Made by a program: the position numbers and the translations under genes
In this document: positions 7,208 through 14,877 of the stretch, in pieces
Layout: every line of letters starts with the position of its first letter
Numbering within the stretch: the stretch's first letter is position 1
Virus record (IMG/VR): IMGVR_UViG_3300027826_000152
Location: 1 to 37,567 of that record
Strand: one strand, 5' to 3'
Length of the DNA: 37,567 nucleotides
DNA from: a virus
Notes under the pieces: model-generated
Database searches by the model: none
Seen by the model: only the letters and a program-made list of their open reading frames with translations
What the model was told of the DNA's origin: nothing

Positions 7208-7494
7208 TGCACCAAGTCTTTGAGTATGGTCTCTGGATCGTCATCGCGGGTTTAATCGCCGCGTGGATCCTCGGTACAATCGGTGTCGTGCAATCGGAAA
7301 CGAATGATTCTGCGGAACGAGAGCGAGGCATCCGACGCGTCGCAGTGTTTTTTGCTAGTCTGCTTATCTTTTGCGCTGAAGCATGGTTCCAGATTCCACT
7401 ATGGCTTGGGATCATCGGAGCACTTTGCGCGTACTTCATCGGCTCGCACGTGGTAGAGAAACCCCGCGCCCGAAGCGGTAGTAGCCGCGCATAA
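7204..7494 (+). CDS. Three-TM membrane protein, moron cassette gene 3
   Basis: 96 residues from the ATG at 7204 (a second ATG follows at once). Hydrophobic helices are at about 9-27, 46-62 and 65-81, with a polar stretch rich in Glu/Arg between the first two and a basic C-terminus. AAGGAAGT precedes the start, and the ATG overlaps the stop of gene 2. The 3' end overlaps the convergent 1030-residue virion gene by 59 bases, which suggests the cassette was inserted and its end trimmed against that gene. Function unknown. Confidence 0.72.
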   Translation: MMHQVFEYGLWIVIAGLIAAWILGTIGVVQSETNDSAERERGIRRVAVFFASLLIFCAEAWFQIPLWLGIIGALCAYFIGSHVVEKPRARSGSSRA

Positions 7495-10400
7495 ACAGCC
7501 GCCGCCCTTCAGGCGGGATGGTGTGCAAGATCTGTGTTACCGACAGATGATTCTGCCGTGTCCACGCGCCTGCCGCTAGCCAGTCGCCATTGTCGAGCTT
7601 CCGTTGCAGGATCATCTTTGGATCTTCAGTCGGCGGTGGGACCGTCGTTGCCGGAATACCGAGTGCCGGCGCAATGCGCATCCATAGGGGTGCGCCCGGG
7701 CGAAACATTTGCGGCACACCCGCTGGGTAAATGTTTCGTGTTGCCTGCGCCCCCGCGCCAATGACCGCATCCGTAAGATTGCGGCCTTCGCTATAGGCTT
7801 GGTTAAGTGCACCGCCGAAATCGATCAGACTTCTGAAGCTTGGATTTGATCGGACCCAAGCAAAAGCGACGGGATCACGGAGCATTTGAAATGCGTCGTC
7901 GTACCAGCCCGACGGCTTGATGTAAATCGGCTCCGGCTGGCGTGTGTAAGGATTGGTCATAGTGGCCACAGGAACGGACGCCGCCTCGAACGCCGCCGCC
8001 TGCTTGTCGATCCACGCCCGATAGATGTGCGGCAGGATTACGTTCGCAACGGCCCAACGCGTGGCCATCTGTTGATAGAGCCGCGCTTCCCCTGCAGGCA
8101 CACCCGGAAAGTAGCTCCGTCCTAATGCTCCGAATAGCTTTGCTCGGCCGCGCGTCCAACTGTATACGAACATAAGCGCATTGAGTGTCTGCTCCGCAGC
8201 GCCATAGTGTTCTTTCGAGTAATCGTTCCAGACGAGATCCGCGTAGCGGGCGGCGGCTTCGTCGGCCGCCTCCTGCGTCATCTGCTCGCGCTGCACATAG
8301 GGGTCCAGCTCGCGCACGGCGCGCATGAACGCCGCGTTGCGACCGCCGGCGTCCGCGACGTTCCAAAGGATCTCATCATTCAACGCGTGGAGATAGGCAC
8401 TGACCTTACCAACACCGGGAAGCGCCTGCAATCCTTTCCGCTCTTTCAGCACTTCACGTGCCGCCGTCGCGGCGCGTCGGCCGATGCCTCCAAATTCTTC
8501 CTGCCATGTGCCGCTATTGCGCAGTACCGTACGCGCCGCGGGATTGTTGATGATCGTGTTAATGGTCTCGCGGAGCAGACCACTGATGCCACCCGTGAGC
8601 GATCCGCCAGCGACGAGCCGGCGCCGCGTGATCGGTCCCATCTCGCGCGCGTCGGCCGCGTATGCAAGTGCATCTTTCCAGTAGCGCGGATTGAAGATGT
8701 TCCAGCCTTCGGACAACCACGCCGCTCGGGCCTGGTTCGCTCCGTGTACCGCTGGCGTCAGGAAGATGATGCGCTTGAGCCACTCTTGCGGCATATTGAG
8801 TGCCGCCATCGCTCGAAGGAACCCATGATTGCCGCCAAGGCCAGATAACCCTCGGACCACGTCGGCAACACGCGGGTGCACGTGCAGTGTATCCCAGCCC
8901 ATTCGTTCGGCAACGCGATGGCTTCCGATGAGCGTCCCCATCGGCACGTAGCCTTTCCCCATGTCCGCCGCGTGCGCATCGCCGACCCACGGATACCCGA
9001 GCTGGACGATCTTCTTGTAGAACTGCCGCTTGATCGACTCGAGGCCGACCTGCAGCCGCTTCATCGGCAGGAGCACGGCCGGGTCCTCGATCACGTCGGT
9101 GAGCCCAGCGGCTTTGGCGTCCTCAATCGTATTGAACACGCGCGCGCGATTGATGCGATCGCTGACCTGGCGCGCGCCGCCGGGCACGACCTGGCGGCCG
9201 TAGACGCCACGCAGCCCTTCCGTCGGCGTCGTTGCGGCGATGTTCGCTTCGCGGTACTCCCGCTCGAACTGGGGCGTCGTCGGGCCGCGGCGCGGTGTTG
9301 TGTCTTCAGCGGTGCGCGCATAGCGCTGAGCAAGCGTCTCGCGCTGCCGGTTGATCGCGAGCTGCTGCAGGGGACCGAACGATTCACCCTGCACACGCCC
9401 CTGGAATCGCGTCAGTGCGTCCTGCGCAGCGCGCCCGGATTGCGCGTATGCAACGTCCTCCGGCAGCATCGACCGCGCGCGAATCGCTGCCATCGCCTGC
9501 GGTCCGTAGAGGTGCTCGATGTAGTTCTCGCGCGCCTGGTCGAGGAGGCCCTCACGGAGGGCCCGCTGCGTCACTTCGTCGCCCATCGCGAGCATGCGCT
9601 CATATGGTTCCCGTAGACGCTGCGGCAACGCTTCCGCCGGTGCCACGCCTTCGATGACATTCGTGATGAGCGTGCGATCGCCGGGACTAAGGGGCAGGGC
9701 GTGAATCTCGGCCTGGTTATGCAGCGCATCGCCGACTTCGATGCGCAACCCCGCGTAGTAATCGTTCACGGCGCGACGCAGTTCGGGTGGCGTGCCGGCA
9801 TACTTGTTGAGCGCAAAGTTCACGATGCGCGTGGCGTTCGCGATTTGCTCAGCGGCCTGCTGGATTTTCGGCCCGGTGATCGGATGTTGCAGCAATGCCT
9901 TGCCCGCAGCGCCGACAGCCTTGGCCACGGGCTCGGTCATGCCGCTCGCGCGCGCGAGGTCTATCGTCACGCCGGCGATTTTCGTTCCGATCGTCAACGC
10001 TTTCGACACGATGCCGGGCGCTGCCAGCAACGTGCTCGGGTCCATAATGCCGCGCAGCAGTGCCGCGTTCACCTTGGCGCCGACCGGATCCATGCCTTGG
10101 CGCAGCATGATGTGCTCGTAGCCCGCGCCGCCCGTCAGCGTGTTCTCGATGCCCTTGGCGCCCTTGGCGTCAGCCTGATTGACTGTCGTCCACGCTTTGC
10201 CCCACGCTCCCTTGACCGCTTTCACAACAGCCTGCCCGGTCTTCGTGGACAGCGCACGGCCGACATCAGACGTGGCAGCCCACTTCGTGATAGCTCCGCC
10301 AACATTCTGCATCTCACCGATCACAGGTGCTGTGACGCGGGCGATACCACGAGCAATCCCAGGCAGCACGCCGAGCACCGTGTCCTCAGGTTTGACCGGT

Positions 10401-10528
10401 GATGTTGCAGGCGGTTTTGCCGGCGCCGGCGTCGTGAACAGATGCGCGTACGGATCCGCCTTCGATTGCGGCGGCGCTGCCGGTGGCGTCGCAAACAGGT
10501 GCGCGTACGGGTCCGGGCCGCTACTCAT
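7436..10528 (-). CDS. Large internal virion / DNA-ejection protein (T7 gp16-position)
   Basis: 1030 residues, largest product in the window. The N-terminus carries two copies of a DPYAHLF motif (6-12 and 25-31) and a Pro/Ala linker. Helical Ala-rich regions follow throughout, with no lytic transglycosylase motif visible. The C-terminal half (about 540-1000) looks like the long helical polyvalent or ejection proteins of podoviruses. It is last and biggest of an ascending series of internal virion-type genes behind the tail nozzle, the place of T7 gene 16, whose product is ejected to build the trans-envelope channel. ATG at 10528 overlaps the upstream stop by 8 bases. The 3' third has lower G+C, like the adjoining moron cassette. 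Confidence 0.74.
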   Translation of the reverse strand: MSSGPDPYAHLFATPPAAPPQSKADPYAHLFTTPAPAKPPATSPVKPEDTVLGVLPGIARGIARVTAPVIGEMQNVGGAITKWAATSDVGRALSTKTGQAVVKAVKGAWGKAWTTVNQADAKGAKGIENTLTGGAGYEHIMLRQGMDPVGAKVNAALLRGIMDPSTLLAAPGIVSKALTIGTKIAGVTIDLARASGMTEPVAKAVGAAGKALLQHPITGPKIQQAAEQIANATRIVNFALNKYAGTPPELRRAVNDYYAGLRIEVGDALHNQAEIHALPLSPGDRTLITNVIEGVAPAEALPQRLREPYERMLAMGDEVTQRALREGLLDQARENYIEHLYGPQAMAAIRARSMLPEDVAYAQSGRAAQDALTRFQGRVQGESFGPLQQLAINRQRETLAQRYARTAEDTTPRRGPTTPQFEREYREANIAATTPTEGLRGVYGRQVVPGGARQVSDRINRARVFNTIEDAKAAGLTDVIEDPAVLLPMKRLQVGLESIKRQFYKKIVQLGYPWVGDAHAADMGKGYVPMGTLIGSHRVAERMGWDTLHVHPRVADVVRGLSGLGGNHGFLRAMAALNMPQEWLKRIIFLTPAVHGANQARAAWLSEGWNIFNPRYWKDALAYAADAREMGPITRRRLVAGGSLTGGISGLLRETINTIINNPAARTVLRNSGTWQEEFGGIGRRAATAAREVLKERKGLQALPGVGKVSAYLHALNDEILWNVADAGGRNAAFMRAVRELDPYVQREQMTQEAADEAAARYADLVWNDYSKEHYGAAEQTLNALMFVYSWTRGRAKLFGALGRSYFPGVPAGEARLYQQMATRWAVANVILPHIYRAWIDKQAAAFEAASVPVATMTNPYTRQPEPIYIKPSGWYDDAFQMLRDPVAFAWVRSNPSFRSLIDFGGALNQAYSEGRNLTDAVIGAGAQATRNIYPAGVPQMFRPGAPLWMRIAPALGIPATTVPPPTEDPKMILQRKLDNGDWLAAGAWTRQNHLSVTQILHTIPPEGRRLFMRGYYRFGRGVSLPRASR
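10436..10513 (-). repeat. Duplicated DPYAHLF-coding motif
   Basis: Two 21-base segments (10493-10513 and 10436-10456) encode the same seven residues near the N-terminus of the 1030-residue protein. They differ at several third-codon positions, so the peptide rather than the DNA is conserved. Short repeated N-terminal peptides of this kind are seen in some phage internal proteins and could act as packaging or docking tags (inference). Confidence 0.7.
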
Positions 10529-12539
10529 GCTCGACGCCCTGTTGCTGCAGCCACTGCTGCTCTTGCGGCGTGAAGTTGGCCCACGATGCGGCCGGGATCT
10601 TCGTCTTGGTCTGCTTCCAGATGGTGGCCGCCTGCGTCGCGCGCTGACTCGGTGCGGCCGCTGGCGTCGCTGGGCGCGGTGATGGCGTCGGCGCTGACGG
10701 CGCCGCGGCGGGGCCTTGCGCCAAGGGAGCGAGCTGGGGATAGTTCTGCTGCACCCAGGCCCGCGCTTGCGCCATGCTCATGCCGGCCGCCTGTGCGGCC
10801 TTGTAGAGCCCATCGAGGGCTGCTTGCACTTGCTGTGGAATCTGCGTCTGACCGCCGGGACTCGATGGCGGCGTGATCGGAAAGGCTTGCACCGCAGCCG
10901 CGAGCGCCTGCCGCGCAGCGTTCAATAATGCCTGCGGGGTTTTCTGCGTCGAGGTCTTCGGCAGAAACTGCTTCTGCTGCGCCGGCGTCGTGATGCCGAT
11001 CGACGCAAAGGCGGCATCGCGTTGCGGTCCCGGCGGGAGCGTCCCGATCTGATGCGCGATCTCCGACCATGACATGACGGGCCCCGCGGGACTTCCCCAG
11101 TGGTATCGCGTCGAATGCGTCTTCGGGTTGCGCTCGATGAATACGACGCTCCCGCTCCCTGACACACCTTCCCCGGCGCCGCCGGCCGCGCCACCGCCAC
11201 CATCGGCGGGGACGCCGCTCCCGGTCCAGCCGCTCGGCTGCGGGCCCCGCGGCTGCCGGATCGGTCGCACATTGATGGGGCCGCCTGATTGCGGCAACGA
11301 CGCCCGAAGGTCGTCGGCCTGCTGCGCCGTGATCGTGCCGGCCGTCTGGGCGCGTTGAATGGCGTCTCGGGCCTGCTGCAGGATCGTGTGCGCCTGCCGC
11401 TGAGCCGCCTGCGCCTGCGCGTCCGTCGTATAGGTCTTGCCGAGGATGGCCCGCGCATTCTCGGCCGCGCGGCTGATGTTCCCGGCGATCTCCGTGTACG
11501 CACGGCCTGCCGCAGCGCCCTCAACCCCTTGCTTCCGGATGTCGATCGTCGCCTGCTGGTCCGGTTGGATCGGCTCCTGGCCCGAGGCGCGGAGCGCCCC
11601 GTTGATCGCCGTCCAGTTGAGCCCGCCCGTCTTCGTGTCGATGAACGTGGGATAGAGCGGCGTCTGCGCGAGCGCGCCTTTGAGTCCCGGCACGATGTCG
11701 CCGAGCGTCTGGCCGCCCATGCGGTTCCCGCGGATCGCCCACGCGATCGAGGGGTCGAACTTCACGGCGTCGGCGAGCGAGCCGCCCTTGATGAGCTCCC
11801 ACTCCTGGTCGCCGACGGCCGACTTGATGGCGTCCTGGGTGCCCTGCGGCAGGTTCGTGATCGGCTGCGCCCACATGTTCCCGGGCGGCGCCTGATAGGT
11901 CGTCACCGGCTGGGTCGCCGCCGCGACACCCGGCATGGTGGTCTGGAGCGCCGCCACGGCGGCCCGCTGCTGGGGGGAGGGTTGGGGAACGGGTGTGCGC
12001 CCAAACAGGCGTCCTAGGCCCGCTAAGGGGCCTCCTGGGGCACTCTGTGGCGGCACCGTGCCTCCGGTGATACCGGCCATCGGGGTCGGTGCTCCGGGAA
12101 CCGCTCCAAACGTGCCGCCCGAGTAGGTGACAGGCTGGCCAGTTGCCGTATCGATGCCCGTTCCGATCGTCGTGCCCTCGACCGGAATGGCCTTTCCCGG
12201 CGGTTGATTCCCGGCTGGCGCGAAGACCTGACCGGACCCGCCGCCGGGATTGAGCGCCACGCCTCCGGCGGGCGGTGTCGTCGTCGTGCCGCCCGGCACC
12301 ATCGGCAACCTCAGCCGCATCCGGTAAGCGTTCACCGTGTTGACGGCGTCGTTGTAGGCCCGCTGCGCCGCGTCGCCCAAGAGCTGGCCCGACTGGATCT
12401 GCTGCACGACCGTCTGCAGATCCGATTGCGCCGTCTGCAAACCGAGATAGTCACGCTGCTGGCGCTGCTGGAGGCCCGCAGCGATGCCCTGGGCGGCGGC
12501 CTGGAGGCCCATCGGATCCTGGATGTAGGTCACCGGCAT
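10521..12539 (-). CDS. Internal virion-type protein (T7 gp15-position), low-complexity linkers
   Basis: 672 residues. Residues 1-75 are Gln-rich and helical (QQRQQRDYLGLQTAQSDLQ). Residues 75-210 form a Gly/Pro/Thr linker, about 215-400 a more globular helical segment with many Gln/Ala, then another Gly/Pro linker, and a helical C-terminus ending in Gln-Gln-Gly-Val-Glu-His-Glu. No enzyme motif. ATG at 12539 has GAGGA nine bases upstream. It is the middle of three ascending genes after the nozzle and GNAT genes, as T7 gene 15. DNA-ejection apparatus is inferred from position, size and composition, not from detectable similarity. Confidence 0.64.
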   Translation of the reverse strand: MPVTYIQDPMGLQAAAQGIAAGLQQRQQRDYLGLQTAQSDLQTVVQQIQSGQLLGDAAQRAYNDAVNTVNAYRMRLRLPMVPGGTTTTPPAGGVALNPGGGSGQVFAPAGNQPPGKAIPVEGTTIGTGIDTATGQPVTYSGGTFGAVPGAPTPMAGITGGTVPPQSAPGGPLAGLGRLFGRTPVPQPSPQQRAAVAALQTTMPGVAAATQPVTTYQAPPGNMWAQPITNLPQGTQDAIKSAVGDQEWELIKGGSLADAVKFDPSIAWAIRGNRMGGQTLGDIVPGLKGALAQTPLYPTFIDTKTGGLNWTAINGALRASGQEPIQPDQQATIDIRKQGVEGAAAGRAYTEIAGNISRAAENARAILGKTYTTDAQAQAAQRQAHTILQQARDAIQRAQTAGTITAQQADDLRASLPQSGGPINVRPIRQPRGPQPSGWTGSGVPADGGGGAAGGAGEGVSGSGSVVFIERNPKTHSTRYHWGSPAGPVMSWSEIAHQIGTLPPGPQRDAAFASIGITTPAQQKQFLPKTSTQKTPQALLNAARQALAAAVQAFPITPPSSPGGQTQIPQQVQAALDGLYKAAQAAGMSMAQARAWVQQNYPQLAPLAQGPAAAPSAPTPSPRPATPAAAPSQRATQAATIWKQTKTKIPAASWANFTPQEQQWLQQQGVEHE

Positions 12540-12552
12540 GCGAGGATCCTCA

Positions 12553-13338
12553 TCACAGGAAGTTCGGGTTGCTCAACAGCGCCCCGCCGAGCGTCGCGCC
12601 GGCGCTGAGGAGCTGGCTCCCGAACGATGGGCTCACGATATTGTCGACCGGCTGTTGCCCGAACGCTTCCTCGACGAGCGGCATGAGCTCGCTGAGGACT
12701 TGGGTGCCCTGGCCCTGCTGCTGCAGCCACTGCTGGTAGGCGGCCTGGTAGGCGGCCTGCTGCGTGTTCTGCTCCACCTGACCGCCCGCCATGACGTTCT
12801 GGTAGCCCTGCTGCGCCTGATTGAGGATTTGTTGGACGGCCTGCTGCTGCAGCGCCGCCTGCTGGTTGTACGCGTTGAGCTCGAGGTTGCCGACGGCGCC
12901 CCCATAGGCGGCGTTCTGCTGGCCAAGCGCGTTGGCCAGGCCGGTCGAAATTCCCTGACCGGCGCCGCCCCACTGGTTCTCGATCTGCGAGATCTGCTGG
13001 TTCTCTTGCTGGTTCATCGAGGCCAGGATCTGCTGGATGTACGGGTTCGTGGCCGGCAGATTGGCGCCACCGGCCGCCTGCAAGAGCTGCGCGTTCGCGA
13101 GCGGGACCCCGGCCACCGACTGCTGCGCGAGGGCGTTCCCGATGCCGATCCCGGCCGACTGGTTCGGGCTGAGCCCGGCCGTGAGCTGGTAGTTGTATGG
13201 GGGGCCCCCGGCCGAGATCTGCGGCGCGACGGCGGTGCCCTGGCCCGTGATGGCGGTGCCGAGGCCCTGGAGCTGCGCCGGCTGCGTCGGGAAGCTCGAC
13301 TGCGATCCCGGGACCGACTGGACCGATGGCCCGCCCAT
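12553..13338 (-). CDS. Ala/Gln-rich internal virion-type protein (T7 gp14-position)
   Basis: 261 residues from the ATG at 13338, which overlaps the upstream stop as TGATG. About one residue in five is Gln and one in five Ala. Helical stretches such as QQAALQQQAVQQILNQAQQG (starting near 150) resemble channel or ejection proteins of podoviruses. Longer upstream readings enter the previous gene in another frame and are shadow. T7 gp14, similar in size and place, forms the outer-membrane part of the ejection channel; this role is by analogy only. Confidence 0.66.
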   Translation of the reverse strand: MGGPSVQSVPGSQSSFPTQPAQLQGLGTAITGQGTAVAPQISAGGPPYNYQLTAGLSPNQSAGIGIGNALAQQSVAGVPLANAQLLQAAGGANLPATNPYIQQILASMNQQENQQISQIENQWGGAGQGISTGLANALGQQNAAYGGAVGNLELNAYNQQAALQQQAVQQILNQAQQGYQNVMAGGQVEQNTQQAAYQAAYQQWLQQQGQGTQVLSELMPLVEEAFGQQPVDNIVSPSFGSQLLSAGATLGGALLSNPNFL

Positions 13339-13826
13339 CAGGCGTTGCTCCCGCCCGGCCGCACGCTCTGGTTGTAGGCCGTGGCCAGGCTGAGATCGGC
13401 GCCGGGATTGCCGGGGATCTGCTGGATGTACTCGCCCTGCTGCGGGCTCCACAGCACCTGGTTCCCCTGCGGCGCGAGCGCCGAGCTGATCCCGCTCGGA
13501 GCGGCCTGTGGCGTCACCTGCGCCTGGTTGTAGTTCGGGTTGTTGGCGGGCGGCGGTGTCAGGTTGACCCCGATGCTCGCGGGATTCGTCTCGAGCTGTC
13601 CCGCGGCTTGTCCGAGATTGCCGCCGAGCCCGCCCTGCTGCATGAACATGGACAGGTAGGGGAGGAGCGCCTGGAACGCCTGCGCGAACGAGAACGGACC
13701 GCCGGATCCGCTGCTCCCCGTCTGCGGCACAGGCGTCGTTGGCGTGGGCGTCGACTGCGCGGTGCCGGTGCCGCCACCCGCCGCGAGCTGGGCCAGGATC
13801 GCCGCCAATCCGGGGTCAATGGCCAT
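13338..13826 (-). CDS. Small virion-region protein, 162 aa
   Basis: 162 residues from the ATG at 13826. A helical N-terminus (DPGLAAILAQLAAGG) is followed by a Gly/Thr/Pro-rich stretch with VPQTGSSGSGG, an amphipathic segment (FAQAFQALLPYLSMFMQQ), then a Gln/Asn/Pro-rich tail. No family is recognised. The start overlaps the GNAT gene by 11 bases, and the stop overlaps the next start. Composition matches the internal virion genes downstream. Confidence 0.66.
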   Translation of the reverse strand: MAIDPGLAAILAQLAAGGGTGTAQSTPTPTTPVPQTGSSGSGGPFSFAQAFQALLPYLSMFMQQGGLGGNLGQAAGQLETNPASIGVNLTPPPANNPNYNQAQVTPQAAPSGISSALAPQGNQVLWSPQQGEYIQQIPGNPGADLSLATAYNQSVRPGGSNA

Positions 13827-14295
13827 CGCTGCTCCGTACCGGCCACACGAGATAGTCGCCCTGCGGCAAGGTCCCCCGATACTCCCAGCCGAGCCGCTGC
13901 AGGATGCGCGACCACCGCGGGTACGCGAGACACCCCAACAAGCGCGCCCCGCGGCCTCGCGCCCACACTTCAACCATCGCCTGCGCGCGGAGCCAGAACC
14001 CGCGCGTCGCCCCGCGGTACGGCCGCGCGACGTAGTTGTGGTGCACCATGCCGATCAGAACTTGGGAGCGCGGATCCCAGACGAGCTGCGCCATCAGGTA
14101 GCCCGCGGGCCGGCCCCGGACCGTGAGCGCGAGCACGTACCCGCAGCAGTCACCGGCCATGCGCACGACCTCGTCGTACGTCCAATGCCAGTCCGGCGGG
14201 ATCGACGCGAGCGCTTCCCTGAGCACGGGATCCAATAGTGCGACCGTATCGCGGTCCACACGCTCGAGGGTGAACTCGGAGCGATCGCTCCTCAT
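13816..14295 (-). CDS. GNAT-type acetyltransferase-like virion-region protein (T7 gp13-position)
   Basis: 159 residues with the GNAT order of strands: N-terminal helix pair, 'GYVLALTVRGRPAGYLMAQL' strands (51-70), the pyrophosphate-binding turn replaced by R-G-A-T-R-G (about 95-100) after 'NYVARPYRG', a helix rich in Ala/Arg, and C-terminal strand 'RLGWEYRG'. Many GNAT enzymes have R/Q-x-x-G-x-G/A at that turn, so acetyl-CoA binding is uncertain. T7 gene 13 encodes a GNAT-fold internal virion protein at this same place between nozzle and ejection genes. That suggests a virion assembly role rather than free enzyme activity. ATG at 14295 overlaps the upstream stop (ATGA). The palindrome GGAGCGATCGCTCC lies at codons 2-6. 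Confidence 0.73.
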   Translation of the reverse strand: MRSDRSEFTLERVDRDTVALLDPVLREALASIPPDWHWTYDEVVRMAGDCCGYVLALTVRGRPAGYLMAQLVWDPRSQVLIGMVHHNYVARPYRGATRGFWLRAQAMVEVWARGRGARLLGCLAYPRWSRILQRLGWEYRGTLPQGDYLVWPVRSSDGH

Positions 14296-14861
14296 GTCAC
14301 CGCCTCGCCGCCCGCGGGCTGCGTCAGGATCGAGAACACGATGAACTGCGTCGCCTGGTTCACGAGATGGCCGGTCCCGCTACTGACCGCGGCCTGCAGC
14401 TCGAACGTGTGGCTCATGCCGTCGCCCACAAACGGGACCTCGACGACCCAGGGCGTGATCGAGACCACGTTCACGATCGTCTCGTTGAGCACCGTCGCGC
14501 CGTCCGTGAGCGCGATCGTGAGCGTGGCGCCGCCGGCGGACTGATAGCCCATCCCGGTCGCGCGCAGCAAGAGGTTGTTGCCGTACGGCACGATGATGGT
14601 CGTCGCGAGATTCGTGCCGTCGACCTGGGCGAGTGACGTCGATGTGATGGGGTAATCGGTTCCGGATTTCGAGCCCGTGAATGTCTTGAGCCCGAGCGCG
14701 TTGTTCGCCCAGTGCGCGACCTGCTGCGCCCACTGGTCGTCGTTCTGCATGATCGCCTGCAGGGCCGACCGCACCGTGGGATCCGTGACCTGGTCCAGCA
14801 CGGCGGTCGGAAAATTCTTGGCCCGCGGGACGTAGTTCGTGGACTGCTGGATGCGCGCCAT
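14292..14861 (-). CDS. Tail-region structural protein, 189 aa
   Basis: 189 residues from the ATG at 14861 (SD GAGGTCAC). The N-terminal 60 residues are helical; the rest is beta-rich with Thr/Val/Ser strands (TIIVPYGNNLLLRATGMGYQ and onward), ending in IVFSILTQPAG. It resembles small beta-domain proteins attached to phage tails. It sits between the nozzle and the GNAT gene. No specific family is recognised. Confidence 0.67.
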   Translation of the reverse strand: MARIQQSTNYVPRAKNFPTAVLDQVTDPTVRSALQAIMQNDDQWAQQVAHWANNALGLKTFTGSKSGTDYPITSTSLAQVDGTNLATTIIVPYGNNLLLRATGMGYQSAGGATLTIALTDGATVLNETIVNVVSITPWVVEVPFVGDGMSHTFELQAAVSSGTGHLVNQATQFIVFSILTQPAGGEAVT

Positions 14862-14877
14862 CAGCGTGACCTCGTCA

